NCBI RefSeq assembly: GCF_000186865.1
Contig: NW_008705568.1
Coordinates: 93,254-157,253, forward strand
Direction: 5' to 3'
DNA length: 64,000 nucleotides
DNA from: Aureococcus anophagefferens
Lineage: Eukaryota; Sar; Pelagophyceae; Pelagomonadales; Pelagomonadaceae
The position numbers and the translations under genes are program-made. Under the pieces are notes generated by a model. It made no database searches and had not been told where the DNA came from. It saw only the letters and a program-made list of their open reading frames with translations. Positions within the stretch are counted from its first letter, which is position 1. The number at the start of each line of letters is the position of its first letter. Below, in pieces: positions 39,507 through 49,248 of the stretch.

Positions 39507-39674
39507 AGGGACGTGTTTTTTTTCGGCTTTTGCCTCTTCAACAAAAATGTTTCCCCAAAGTTTCCCCACTGGTCGGGCCGATGGTCGCGCCTTAGCGCCT
39601 GAGGCCGTGCAACGCGACGTTCTAGAGCTCCCTGTGCGACATAAAAAGCGCCGAGCGACGTAGAAAACGCAACC

Positions 39675-41045
39675 ATGGACGAGGCGCACTGGGCCGACGA
39701 GGCCGGGTCCCTGGACCACCGGGCCTACATGATCTCCAAGGCGCGGCGCCTGGACCGCCAGTTCGAGGAGCGCCAGGAGATCACGGGCTCCCACTTCGGC
39801 GCCGCCGTCGTCTGGTTCGACGGCTACATGCGGGTGTCGGACCCGGCGACGGGCAAACTCCTCGGGCCGGACGACCTCGCGGCGCTCGTCCGCGAAGGCG
39901 GCGGGATGATCGAGAACACGCTCACGACGCGCGTCACGCACACGGTCGCCGCGGCGCTCGCGGGCGGCAAGGTCCGCAAGCTCAACAGCCGCAAGGTCGG
40001 GTTCTCCAAGCCCGTCGTGACGCCGAGCTGGGTCGTCGACTGCGCCACCGAGCGGCGGCTCCTGCCGCACGGGCCCTACCTGCTCGTCGCGCCCGCGCCG
40101 TCCGCGTCCGCCTTCGCCGTGGCCGCGCCGCGGGCGCCGCCGCCCTCGAGGCCGGAGGAGGGCGAGGACGGCGGCGACGGCGACGGCCGGCGGGCGACGG
40201 TGACGGGCGCGCCCATTTTTTCGCCGGAGACGCTGCGGCGGGCCCTCGCGGAGGACGACTTCGCGCAACGGGCCCTCGCCGACGACGACGTCGCGCGGCG
40301 GGCCCGGGCCGGCGCGCGCGAGATGTCCTCGCTCGACGACGTCGGCGAAAGTTCGTCGCCGGCGGCGTCGCGGTCGTCGCAGCGCCGGCGCGACGAGGAG
40401 ATGTGGCGCGTCGAGGCCGGCGTCCGCCCCGGCGACGAGGACTTCGCGCGGCGCGTCGCCAACGGCGAGCTCTCGCAGTCGCCCGCTTCGCGGTCGTCGC
40501 AGTGCCGGCGCGACGAGGCGGAGGCGCGGCGCCTCGCGGCCGCGTCGCCGGCGGCGTCGCAGTCGTCGCAGTGCCGGCGCGACGAGGCGCTGGCGCGGAG
40601 GCTCGAGGCGGGGTCGCCGCCGACGCCCCCCGGACCGCCGCCCGCGACCGAAGAGTCGGAGGAGCCCGCGGCGAAGCGACGACGCGTCGACGCCGACGAG
40701 GAGGCGGGCGCGCCGCTCCTCCGGGGCGTCGAGCGCTTCGAGGTCCTCGGGCCGATCGTCGCCGATTGGATGGCGCGCGTCGACCCCGCGACGCCGGAAC
40801 CGGCCATCCTCCTCTCCGAGGTCCTCGCGAGCCTCATCGTCGCCGGCCGCCTCGCCGACGCCGCGAGCCTCGTGCGGCTCGTCGAGGACGCCGCGGAGAC
40901 GCGCCTGAAGGGGTGGCGCGACCACAGCAGGCTCCTCCGCGAGGTCGCGGCGTTCCTCGTCGCCGAGCGGACCGGCGGCGGGACGTTCGCGCCGCGCGGC
41001 GTGCTCGCGCCCAAGCTGCCGGACTCCTACTACCTCTCGCCCTAA
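39675..41045 (+). CDS. REV1-like protein lacking the polymerase: BRCT + C-terminal domain
   Basis: 456 residues, single exon, start in a good ACCATGG context. Residues about 36-145 are a BRCT domain with the REV1 pattern (AVVWFDGYM, TRVTHTVAAALAGGKV, VVTPSWVVDCATERRLLPHG). Residues about 221-315 carry imperfect repeats of SRSSQCRRDEAEARRL type, rich in Ser-Gln pairs that could be ATM/ATR sites. Residues about 352-445 (VLGPIVADWMARV, ADAASLVRLVEDAAE, GWRDHSRLLREVAAFLV) fit the helical REV1 C-terminal domain that binds other translesion polymerases. There is no Y-family polymerase motif and no room for one. If expressed, it would be a scaffold without catalysis. Confidence 0.72.
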   Translation: MDEAHWADEAGSLDHRAYMISKARRLDRQFEERQEITGSHFGAAVVWFDGYMRVSDPATGKLLGPDDLAALVREGGGMIENTLTTRVTHTVAAALAGGKVRKLNSRKVGFSKPVVTPSWVVDCATERRLLPHGPYLLVAPAPSASAFAVAAPRAPPPSRPEEGEDGGDGDGRRATVTGAPIFSPETLRRALAEDDFAQRALADDDVARRARAGAREMSSLDDVGESSSPAASRSSQRRRDEEMWRVEAGVRPGDEDFARRVANGELSQSPASRSSQCRRDEAEARRLAAASPAASQSSQCRRDEALARRLEAGSPPTPPGPPPATEESEEPAAKRRRVDADEEAGAPLLRGVERFEVLGPIVADWMARVDPATPEPAILLSEVLASLIVAGRLADAASLVRLVEDAAETRLKGWRDHSRLLREVAAFLVAERTGGGTFAPRGVLAPKLPDSYYLSP

Positions 41046-41168
41046 GGCACGTGTCGTGTTTACGAGGCCTTTCCGTGGGTCCAACTGCCGGCAGCGCAGC
41101 TGCGGCAGAAACGGCAACGAGGGTGTAATGAGTGCTTCAACATTGACCTGACCGACACGAGCTGAGCT

Positions 41169-41867
41169 ATGGCAGTGACTTTGACGGCGTTCTGCCGGTT
41201 CCTGAGCCTCGCGACGCTCGCACACGCTTTAGCGCCGTCGCCGCGCGCGCCCCGCGTCGCGCCGAGCCAGGAACTCTCGCGGCGCGCCGCGTTGGCCCTC
41301 CCGCTCGGCCTCGCCGCGCCCCTCCTATCACCGCGCGCCGCCCGCGCCATCGCCGACGACTCGCCGGCGCCCGACGCGACGTTCGTGCGCGTGCCCTACG
41401 GCCCCGGCTCCGTGGAGATGCCGTCGACGTGGAAGCGCGACAAGGAGGCCATCTCGGAGACCGTGCTCGGGTCCATCACGTCCTCTGTACGCGCGCACGC
41501 CGCGCCGACGACGCTCAGCTCCATGGCCGACTTCGGGCGCATCGAGAAGGTGCCCCTGGGCAAGCTGGACCTGCTCGGGGCGCGGGCCACGGGCGACTTC
41601 GTCACCGCGAAGCAGCGCACGGATCTGTCCGGGCAGCTGTTCTACGAGTGGGACCTCGCCGTGCCGCCGCCGAACGGGTGCTCCCGGGCCGACCAGGAGG
41701 TCGTCGTCTGCCAGCCCGTCGAGGTCGCGCTCATCACGGCCACGATCTACGACGGCAAGCTCGTCGTCTTCGAGTGCGGCGTCGACCGCGCGCAGTGGAA
41801 GAACTTCGGCCGCCAGCTCCGGACGATGCGGTCCTCCTTCTCGACGACGGAGCCCCTCTCGTCCTAA
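41169..41867 (+). CDS. PsbP-family thylakoid lumen protein
   Basis: 232 residues with a three-part presequence. An ER signal (FCRFLSLATLAHA) is followed by a short transit peptide (LAPSPRAPRVAPS), then a twin-arginine thylakoid signal (SRRAALALPLGLAAPLL) ending near ARA-I. The mature part has the PsbP fold pattern: FVRVPYGPGSVEMPSTWKRD, ITSSVRAHAAPTTLSSM and an FECGVDRAQWKNFGRQLRTM C-terminus. PsbP and PsbP-like proteins support photosystem II assembly or the oxygen-evolving complex. Whether this is PsbP itself or a PPL/PPD relative is not settled. Its stop is 2 bp from the stop of the convergent neighbour. Confidence 0.82.
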   Translation: MAVTLTAFCRFLSLATLAHALAPSPRAPRVAPSQELSRRAALALPLGLAAPLLSPRAARAIADDSPAPDATFVRVPYGPGSVEMPSTWKRDKEAISETVLGSITSSVRAHAAPTTLSSMADFGRIEKVPLGKLDLLGARATGDFVTAKQRTDLSGQLFYEWDLAVPPPNGCSRADQEVVVCQPVEVALITATIYDGKLVVFECGVDRAQWKNFGRQLRTMRSSFSTTEPLSS

Positions 41868-41869
41868 TC

Positions 41870-43126
41870 CTAGACGTGCTGGAGGGGGCCGCTCTGGACG
41901 CGCCGGGGCACGTCCCAGCCGCCGCCGCCGCTCCCGCGCGCGGACACGGGGCAGACGGACCGCGGCGTGAGGAGCTCCACCTCCGCGACGGCCGCGACGG
42001 GCGGCGGCGCCGCCGGCGGGTCTTCCGCGTCGCCCCGCGGCTCGTCCGACGACGCGCGCCGCCGCCGCCGGGGCCCGAGCCAGAGGTAGCGCAGGGGCAT
42101 GACGGGCACGCCGGGCATGAGCAGGTGGAGCGGCGCGAAGATGACGATGAAGGCCAGCGGCACGCCGCGGAACGGCTGACCGCGGCGCCGCTCGCACCAG
42201 ACGCCGAAGACGACGAGCGCCGCGACGACGACGCAAAAGTAGGCCGAGTAGACGACGCCGAAACAGAACGCGAGGTAGTAGAGCTTCGGGCCGCAGCTCG
42301 GCCGCGACGCGTACAAAGCGACCCACCCGCCGGCGAGGAGCGCCGTGTAGGGCAGGCAGCAGCACGCGCACGTGTAGGCGCGCTCGTCGAAGGGGATGCG
42401 GCCGTTCGCGAACGCGCAGAAGACGACGAGGAGGAGGCAGCCCACGAAGCCGCTGCCCATCATCCACCACGGCAGCGACGCCGCGCAGGCCTCGCCGCCG
42501 CCCCAGCCGTCGTGGTAGGCCGACCGCAGCGCGTAGGCGACGAAGAGGCCCGGCTGCAGGAGCATGAGCGCGTACTTGATCTCGCTCGCCGCGAAGGCCT
42601 CGGCGCAGTCCAGGTCCTGGACGCGCGCGTTCGCGACGTGCAGCTCCTCGAGCTCCCGGAGCTCCGCCTCCTCGGCCCACTCCGGCAGGATGGCCGGCGC
42701 GAGCTCGACCCACTGGGCCACGCCTAAACTCGCCGCCAGGGGCGTGCGCGGCGTCTGCGGCGTGCCCGGCTCGCCGCCAAAGGCCGCGCGGATGGGGCTC
42801 AAAAGCCGGAACGACGACCCGCGCGGCGCCGGGTCGAGGCGGATGGGCGCCAGGAGCCGCCGCCGCTGGGCCGCGCGCGGCGACGCCGCGGAAGCGCCGG
42901 GCGACGCGGCGTCGGCGGCGTCGCTCTCGGCGGCGGGCTTGCCGTCGCCGGCGCGGAAGGTCACGGACCGCCCCGCCGAGGGCAGCTCGTCGAGGGACCG
43001 CAGCCGCCGCGGCGGCGGCCGGCTGCGCAGCTCCTGCGGGGTCAGCGGCTCCTCGGCCTCGTCGTCGTAGGTCTCGCTCTCCAGGGAGAACGTGTGGCGC
43101 AGCTCGCGGCCATCATCCGCGGCCAT
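41870..43126 (-). CDS. multi-pass membrane protein of unknown function
   Basis: 418 residues. Residues 1-135 are Ser/Pro/Arg-rich and probably cytosolic, with TPQTPRTP proline-directed phosphorylation sites. Then come about five membrane segments (ALMLLQPGLFVAYAL, MMGSGFVGCLLLVVFCAFA, LPYTALLAGGWVALYA, YLAFCFGVVYSAYFCVVVAA, LAFIVIFAPLHLLMPG), with a CACCC cysteine cluster between the second and third. The tail is again disordered. I do not recognise the family. Confidence 0.75.
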   Translation of the reverse strand: MAADDGRELRHTFSLESETYDDEAEEPLTPQELRSRPPPRRLRSLDELPSAGRSVTFRAGDGKPAAESDAADAASPGASAASPRAAQRRRLLAPIRLDPAPRGSSFRLLSPIRAAFGGEPGTPQTPRTPLAASLGVAQWVELAPAILPEWAEEAELRELEELHVANARVQDLDCAEAFAASEIKYALMLLQPGLFVAYALRSAYHDGWGGGEACAASLPWWMMGSGFVGCLLLVVFCAFANGRIPFDERAYTCACCCLPYTALLAGGWVALYASRPSCGPKLYYLAFCFGVVYSAYFCVVVAALVVFGVWCERRRGQPFRGVPLAFIVIFAPLHLLMPGVPVMPLRYLWLGPRRRRRASSDEPRGDAEDPPAAPPPVAAVAEVELLTPRSVCPVSARGSGGGGWDVPRRVQSGPLQHV

Positions 43127-43321
43127 GTCTCACGCCGAGCTTCGGGACGCTGCGGACGACGCCCTCCTAGGCGAAGCTGCTCAAGGCAAGGCCTAGCAGC
43201 GCATCATAAGAGGCTCTTTGAACGAATGGTTTGGGCTGCCCTTTTGGGTGCAGCGAATTTGCAGCGGCAGCGGACAGGACAAGCGCTGCCCGCGGCGCCG
43301 GCGCCGGTCGACGGCGGCCCT

Positions 43322-45593
43322 ATGGGGTTCTTCAGCCGCTGCGTCAAGTCGAAGAAGAAGGCCGCGGCCTACGAGAAGGCCGAGGCCGCGAAGCGGGCGA
43401 AGGATGGGCCCGAGGGCACGGTGGTCAAGGCGCCGCGGCGCCTGCTCCCGCGCTGCACGAAGCGGCGCTTCGGCGGCGAGTTCTGGGACCTCCTGGTCTT
43501 CGGCCTCTTCGCCGTGCTCTTCGGCAACTACCTCTACGGCTCGCTCAGCGGCCACAAGTTCTACATCTCCCTCTACCTGGACAACGCGCTCACGCAGGGC
43601 GAGTGGTACCCGAAAAAGACCTTCATGACGACGCTCGACACGAACGAGTGGAGCCTGTGGCTCAGGGATTTGTTCGTCCCCACGCTCTACCCCACGGAGA
43701 ACTACATGGGCCACCCGTTGGACGAGGACGGCCGCCGCTACCTCGCGGACGGGGGGCCCATGCGCGTCGGCCTCGTGAGGATCCGCCAGCTCCGCATGGA
43801 GACGGGCCGGAACTGCGCCGTGCCGAGCCAGTTCGAGGAGGCGTGTCTGAACTGCGTCGGGCCCTACGCCTACCGGCGCCACGGCGAGCTCGTGGACAAA
43901 CACAAGTGGACCTTCACGGAGTACGAGGAGCCGACCGCGGGTTTACGCCGCTCGCCCTACTGGTCCGTGGGCGCGCAGCAGTTCTTCGGCTACGGCGGCC
44001 ACACCATCGTGCTCAACGCGTCGAACCCCCAGGCCCAGCTCCTCGAGCTGAAGCGGACGACGTGGCTCGACCGGAACACGCGCGGCGTCTGGGTCGAGTT
44101 CACGCTTTATACGCCCGACGTCGACATCCTGTCCATCTGCCAGATCGCGACGATCTACTCGCCGGCGGGCGACCTCATCCCGGAGTACCACTGGTACCAC
44201 GTGGCCATGCGCGACGTCATGTTCATGTTCGACACCTACGACAACGCGTTCTACACCGTCAACCTCGTGCTGCTCAACGTCTACGTCATCGTCAAGTTCG
44301 CCTACGAGCTTTTTGTGGTCTACGGCTTCGCGGGGCACTGGTCCTTCTACTTCCGGGACGCCTACCGCCTCATCGAGTTCGTGAACCTGCTGTGCTTTTT
44401 TATTACCGTCGTGCTCCGGCTCGCGATCCGCCGCGCCGAATCGTTCAGGGGGTCCCAACCAAACTTGAAGATTCTCTCGCTCGGTCACATCAAAGTCGAT
44501 TCGAGTGGTTTTTGGATGCATCGATGGCTCTCGTCGAGTTCTCGAAGCACGGCAGAAGCACTCGGGTCGAAACGGTCGCACGCGCGCACATTGACGTCGG
44601 GTTGAAGATTCGAGTTTGGCGCAGGCGATCCGCCAGGCGTTCAATCCGCTCATGAAGGACTTCGCGCACGCGGACGAGGTCTACTTCGACACCATCCACC
44701 TGCGGGACCTGTGCCTCTGGTGCGACCGCGTCAACGCCATCAACGCGATCCTGTCCGTGATGAAGTTCTTCAAGTACGTGCGCTTCTCCAAGACGCTGAC
44801 GCTGCCCGTGGACGTGCTCATGCTGTCGATGACGCGCATGGCCGTGCTGAGCGTCGTCATCGGCATTCTACTCGTGGGCTACGCCATCAGCTTCGACATG
44901 ATGTTCGGGTTCACGATCGCGGGCTACCGCACGTTCACCGAGAGCCTGCTGACGCTCGTGAAGTGCGTCTTCGGCGACTTCAGTTTCGGCGAGCTCCTCG
45001 CGGCGAACCGCTACATGGGGCCGCTGCTGCTCATCTCCTTCTGGATGATCATCTATCTCATCGTGCTCTCCATGTTCTTCTCCATGGTCAGCGGCGCCCA
45101 GGACGAGATCGTCGAGTTCAACGAATCGCACAAGACGTCCGCGACGCCCGTCATTTTGAAAGATCTGGCCTACGCGTCGTCGGGCGTCTGCCGCGTGCTC
45201 AACGGGATGCCCTTCGTCCGCGCCTTCGTGCCCAGCGCCGACGACCTGCTCAAGCTGGCGAACAAGGAGGAGCTCGAGCCCGGCGACACGCCGCGCGCGT
45301 CGCCCGTCGACGACGACGGCGGCGGCGACGACGGCGACGAGGCCGAGGACGGCGGCGGCGGCGACGACGACGACGGCGCGGCCCTCGACGCCGAGATCGA
45401 CGACGACGAGGAGCTCCGGCGCACGGTCTTCGACCCGTCCGTCGTCGTCCTCGAGGCCATCCGCGAGCTCGAGGTCGGCCAGAAGGAGATCGCGGAGCAG
45501 ATGAAGATCGCGGTCGCGCGGCGCCGCGCGCTCAACGAGGCCCACAAGGTCGAGTCCCAGGTCGCCGCCCGCGAGGCGAGGCTCGCCGTCTAA
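43322..45593 (+). CDS. polycystin (PKD2/TRPP)-like cation channel, one introner intron
   Basis: Exons 43322-44422 and 44625-45593 join to 689 residues from MGFFSRC; an in-frame ATG at 43226 would add 32. After a basic N-terminus and TM1 (WDLLVFGLFAVLFGNYLYG) comes the large extracellular TOP domain (MRVGLVRIRQLR, FFGYGGHTIVLNASNP, VWVEFTLYTPDVD). TM2-TM6 follow, with the pore region TLVKCVFGDFSFGEL before the last helix ISFWMIIYLIVLSMFFSMV. Residues about 550-600 are an Asp-rich stretch, and the end is a coiled coil (EAIRELEVGQKEIAEQM). Likely a Ca-permeable channel of flagellum or plasma membrane. The intron cuts between TM3-like segments; splicing restores VVLRLAIRQAFNPL. Confidence 0.85.
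44423..44624 (+). mobile_element. introner element, family A copy 3 (202-nt intron, inverted)
   Basis: GC-AG; duplication GCGATCCG perfect (shared flank 10 bp). Ends CCGCGCCGAATC and GAGTTTGGCGCAG. The element is inserted in the opposite orientation relative to its gene compared with copies 1, 2 and 4. Confidence 0.88.
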
Positions 45594-45684
45594 GGGGCGA
45601 CGCGGCGCGGTGGGGGTTGTGAGCTCTCGGGAGTGCACATTGAACTCCTCTTGCAGTCGTGTTGCAGAATTCTGGCAATAAACA

Positions 45685-47271
45685 ATGGCTCCCATGCACT
45701 CGACGCTCTTCGCGTCGGTGGCGCGCCGCGCCCGCCGCGTCGCACAGACGCGCTGCGCGTCCTACCTCGCGGCCATCGACCAGGGCACGAGCTCGAGCCG
45801 CGTCATCCTCTACGACGCCGGCTCCCTCGCTCCCGTCGCTTCCCACCAGGTCGAGCTCCAGTCCTGCACGACGAACCCCCAGCCCGGCTGGAGCCAGATG
45901 GACCCGCTGGGTATCCTCGCGAGCGTCGAGGCCTCGGCGGCGGGCGCCCTGGACAAGGCCGGCGCCAAGGCGTCGGAGGTCGTCGGCGTGGGCATCACGA
46001 ACCAGCGGGAATCGACGGTCGTCTGGGACAAGCGCACGGGCGCGCCGCTCCACGACTGCATCCTCTGGCACGACGCGCGGACGTCCGACGTGTCGCGGAG
46101 GCTCCAGGCCGAGCTCGGCGGCCTCGACGCGCTCCGGGGCTCCTGCGGCCTGCCGATCTCGACGTACTTCTCGGGGGTGAAACTGCGGTGGCTGCTGGAC
46201 GAAGTACCGGACGTCAAGGCGGGCTTCGACAACGGCCACGCCCTCTTCGGCACCGTCGACGCCTGGCTGCTCTGGAACCTCACGGGCGGTCCCGACGGCG
46301 GGCGCCACGCGACGGATTTCACGAACGCGAGCCGCACGATGCTCATGGATTTGGACGCGGGCGCCTGGGACGCGGACAACGCGACAAAGCTCGGCGTCGC
46401 GAGCGCCGTCGGCGGCCTGCCGGAGATCGTGAGCTCCGCCGAGCCCTACGGCGCCATCGCCGCGGGAGCGCTCGCGGGCTGCCCCGTGACGGGCATCCTC
46501 GGCGATCAGCAATCGGCGATGGTCGGCCAGCGCTGCTTCGACCCCGGCGACGCGAAGATCACCTACGGCACGGGGGCGTTTCTCCTGATGAACGCCGGCG
46601 AGACGCCCGTGGCGAGCACGCACGGCTTGCTCTCGACGGCGCTCTACCAGTTCGGGAGCGGCGGGCCGAGGCGCTACGCGCTCGAGGGCGCCGTCGCGTG
46701 CTGCGCCGTGGGCATCAACTGGTTCCGCGACGCGTTGGGCATGTTCGAGGAGGCCCCCGAGATCTCGGCCCTGGCCGCGTCCGTCGATTCGGCCGAGGGC
46801 GTGTGTTTCGTGTCGGCCTTTGGGGGCCTCCTGGCCCCCCGCTGGCGCGACGACGCGCGCGGCGCGCTCGTGGGCCTCACGCTGGCCCACGACAAGCGCC
46901 ACGTGGCCCGCGCCGTGCTCGAGGGCATCGCCCACCAGTCGGCGGACGTCGTCCAGGCCATGGTCGCGGACTCGGGGAACGCGCTCACGACCCTAAAAGT
47001 CGACGGCGGCGTCGCGCTCTCCGACGAGCTCCTCCAGGCCCAGGCCGACATCGCCGGCGCGGCGGTCTACCGGCCCGCCGACGTGGAGACGACGGCCGCG
47101 GGCGCCGCGGTGGCCGCGGGCATCGGCGCGGGCGTCTTCGACGGGCCGGCCGCGCTCGCGGACGACGACGGCGCCGGCGCGAAATTCGCGCCGGCCATCG
47201 GCGCCGACGAGCGCGCGGCGCGCGTCGCGGCCTGGAACAAGGCCGTCGAGGCGTCCCTCGGCTGGGCCTAG
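45685..47271 (+). CDS. GK: glycerol kinase (FGGY family), probably mitochondrial
   Basis: 528 residues. Phosphorylates glycerol to glycerol 3-phosphate with ATP. Residues 1-25 (MHSTLFASVARRARRVAQTR) look like a mitochondrial presequence. The FGGY N-lobe begins AAIDQGTSSSRVILYD, followed by GITNQRESTVVWDKRTG and ILWHDARTS. The C-lobe has GILGDQQSAMVGQ, ITYGTGAFLLMN and the VDGGVALSDELLQAQADI signature. Length and all signatures match functional glycerol kinases. An AATAAA just before the ATG is in the short leader and may belong to the upstream gene's poly(A) signal. Confidence 0.95.
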   Translation: MAPMHSTLFASVARRARRVAQTRCASYLAAIDQGTSSSRVILYDAGSLAPVASHQVELQSCTTNPQPGWSQMDPLGILASVEASAAGALDKAGAKASEVVGVGITNQRESTVVWDKRTGAPLHDCILWHDARTSDVSRRLQAELGGLDALRGSCGLPISTYFSGVKLRWLLDEVPDVKAGFDNGHALFGTVDAWLLWNLTGGPDGGRHATDFTNASRTMLMDLDAGAWDADNATKLGVASAVGGLPEIVSSAEPYGAIAAGALAGCPVTGILGDQQSAMVGQRCFDPGDAKITYGTGAFLLMNAGETPVASTHGLLSTALYQFGSGGPRRYALEGAVACCAVGINWFRDALGMFEEAPEISALAASVDSAEGVCFVSAFGGLLAPRWRDDARGALVGLTLAHDKRHVARAVLEGIAHQSADVVQAMVADSGNALTTLKVDGGVALSDELLQAQADIAGAAVYRPADVETTAAGAAVAAGIGAGVFDGPAALADDDGAGAKFAPAIGADERAARVAAWNKAVEASLGWA

Positions 47272-47435
47272 GGACCGCGAATGCGGGGCGGTAAGCCTGT
47301 CAGTGCCGCCTTCACTTGAACTTCACGTTGAAGCGCGCCTTGCGCCAAGGAGAGCACGTCGGCTCTCGCAGTGCACCACCACAGCCGTCGTCGTCGCACA
47401 GCAAGCACAGTACAACTCGAGCGCACCGCAACACG

Positions 47436-49245
47436 ATGTTCGCCGCGCCTGAGGAGCTCGAGTTCCGCAGCCGGCGGTCGCCGATCGTCTGCCTCAACGG
47501 CTGCGTCGCGACGTCGCAGCCGCTGGCGTCGGAGGTGGGCCTGCGCGTGCTGCGCGCCGGCGGCAACGCCGCCGACGCGGCCGTCGCGGCCTGCGCGGCG
47601 CTCAACGTGACGGAGCCGTGCCAGTGCGGCATCGGCGGCGACGCGTTCTGCGTCTACTACGACGCGAAAACGAAGACCGTGCGAGGCTTGAACGGGAGCG
47701 GCCGGTCGCCGGCCGCGCTGACGCTCGCGATCGCGGAGGCCCGCGGCGGCCCGCGCGGCGGCGCCGCCGTCGGCGGCATGCTCGACGAGGCGAGCGCGCA
47801 CTGCGTCACGGTGCCCGGCGCCGCCGCGTGCTGGGCCGACGCCGTCGAGACCTTCGGGCGCGCGCCGCTCGCGGACGTTCTGGCGCCCGCGATCGAGCTC
47901 GCCGAGGCCGGCGCGCCGATCCACGGCGTCGCCGCGAGCCTCTGGCGGGAGAACGCCCACCAGCTGACGGACCGCTGGGGCGGCCTCGAGGGGAACCCGG
48001 GCGCGGCGGCCTTGCTCGTCGACGGCCGGCCGCCGAGGCGCGGCGAAGTCCTCCGGAATCCCGAGCTCGCGCGCACGTTCCGCGCGCTCGCGGCGGAGGG
48101 CCGGGACGGCTTCTACAGAGGCCGCGTCGCCGAGGCTTTGGTCGCCGCCGTGCGCGGCAAGGGCGGCCTGCTCGCGCTCGAGGATTTGGCCGCGCACAAA
48201 ACGGAAGTCTGCGAGCCCGTGTCCACGAACTACCGGCGCAAGACGGTCTGGGAGCTGCCGCCGAATTCGTCCGGGGCCGTCGCGCTGCTCGCGCTGGATA
48301 TCCTCGAGGGCTTCGGGCCGGGGACGCCCGACGAGGACGCGCACCGGACGATCGAAGCGCTGCGGCTCGCGTTCAGCGACGGCTTGGACACGATCGGCGA
48401 CGGCGCGGACGGCGCCGTCGCCAAACTGCTCGATCCGGCGCGCGTCGCGGGCCACCGCGCCCTCCTGCGCGAGGGCCGCGCGCTCGGCGGCGCGAACGGC
48501 CCCCACGCCGCGGCGGCCCTCGACGCGCTCGGCACGGACACGGTGTTCCTCACGGCCGTCGACGGCGACGGCAACGCGTGCGCCTTCATCTGCTCCAACT
48601 ACTGCTCTTTCGGCAGCGGCCTGGCGCCCCTGGGGTGCGGCTTCACGCTGCACAACCGGGGCTACAACTTCGTGTTGGAAGACGGCCACGCGAACTGCCT
48701 CGCGCCGCGGAAGCGGCCGTACCACACGATCATCCCCGCGGTCGTCACGGACGAGGACGGCGACTTCTTCGCGTCCTTCGGCGTCATGGGCGGCTTCATG
48801 CAGCCCCCAGCGTCCCGTGGCCGCGACGATTTTCGAGAGATTTCGGGCGGGAAAACAATGAGAAATCGTCACCGTCATGCTTGGTAGGCAACCTCAGGGC
48901 CACGTGCAGGTGCTGCGCAACGTGCTGGACTTTGGCATGGACCCGCAGGCGGCGCTGGACGCGCCGCGGCTCTGCCTGTCGCCCGCGCCGGGCGGCAACC
49001 TGCAGCGGCGGGGCGCGCTCCGGGACGTCGTCGTCCACCTCGAGGCGGGCTTCGACGACGGCGTCGCCGACGCGCTTGAGGCGCGGGGGCACGTCGTGGT
49101 CCGCGGCGTGAGCTCCTACGCGCGCAAACTCTTCGGCCGGGGCCAGCTCATCGTCGCCGCGAAGCCGCGGCGCGGCGAGCGGGGCGACACGGTGCTCTGG
49201 GCCGGGTCCGACCCCCGCGGCGACGGCTGCGCGCTGGGCTACTAA
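47436..49245 (+). CDS. gamma-glutamyltranspeptidase-like Ntn hydrolase, one introner intron
   Basis: Exons 47436-48799 and 48888-49245 join to 573 residues. Family features: VLRAGGNAADAAVAACAALN and PCQCGIGGDAFCVYYD in the large subunit; the autoprocessing site before the nucleophile threonine in LGTDTVFLTAVDGDGNA; then SNYCSFGSGLAPLGCGF, LHNRGYNF, RKRPYHTIIPA and SFGVMGGFMQ. It is of the bacterial GGT-like type rather than the animal membrane GGT: no signal anchor is seen. It should cleave gamma-glutamyl or similar amide bonds. The intron falls exactly at the GGFMQPQGHVQV motif, so the spliced frame is well supported. Confidence 0.88.
48800..48887 (+). mobile_element. introner element, family C copy 2 (88-nt intron)
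   Basis: GC-AG. Target copies GCAGCCCC and GCAACCTC differ at two bases, both synonymous (Gln, Pro). Core sequence shared with the intron at 5389-5466; ends in CATGCTTGGTAG. Much shorter than families A and B. Confidence 0.82.
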
Positions 49246-49248
49246 TTC

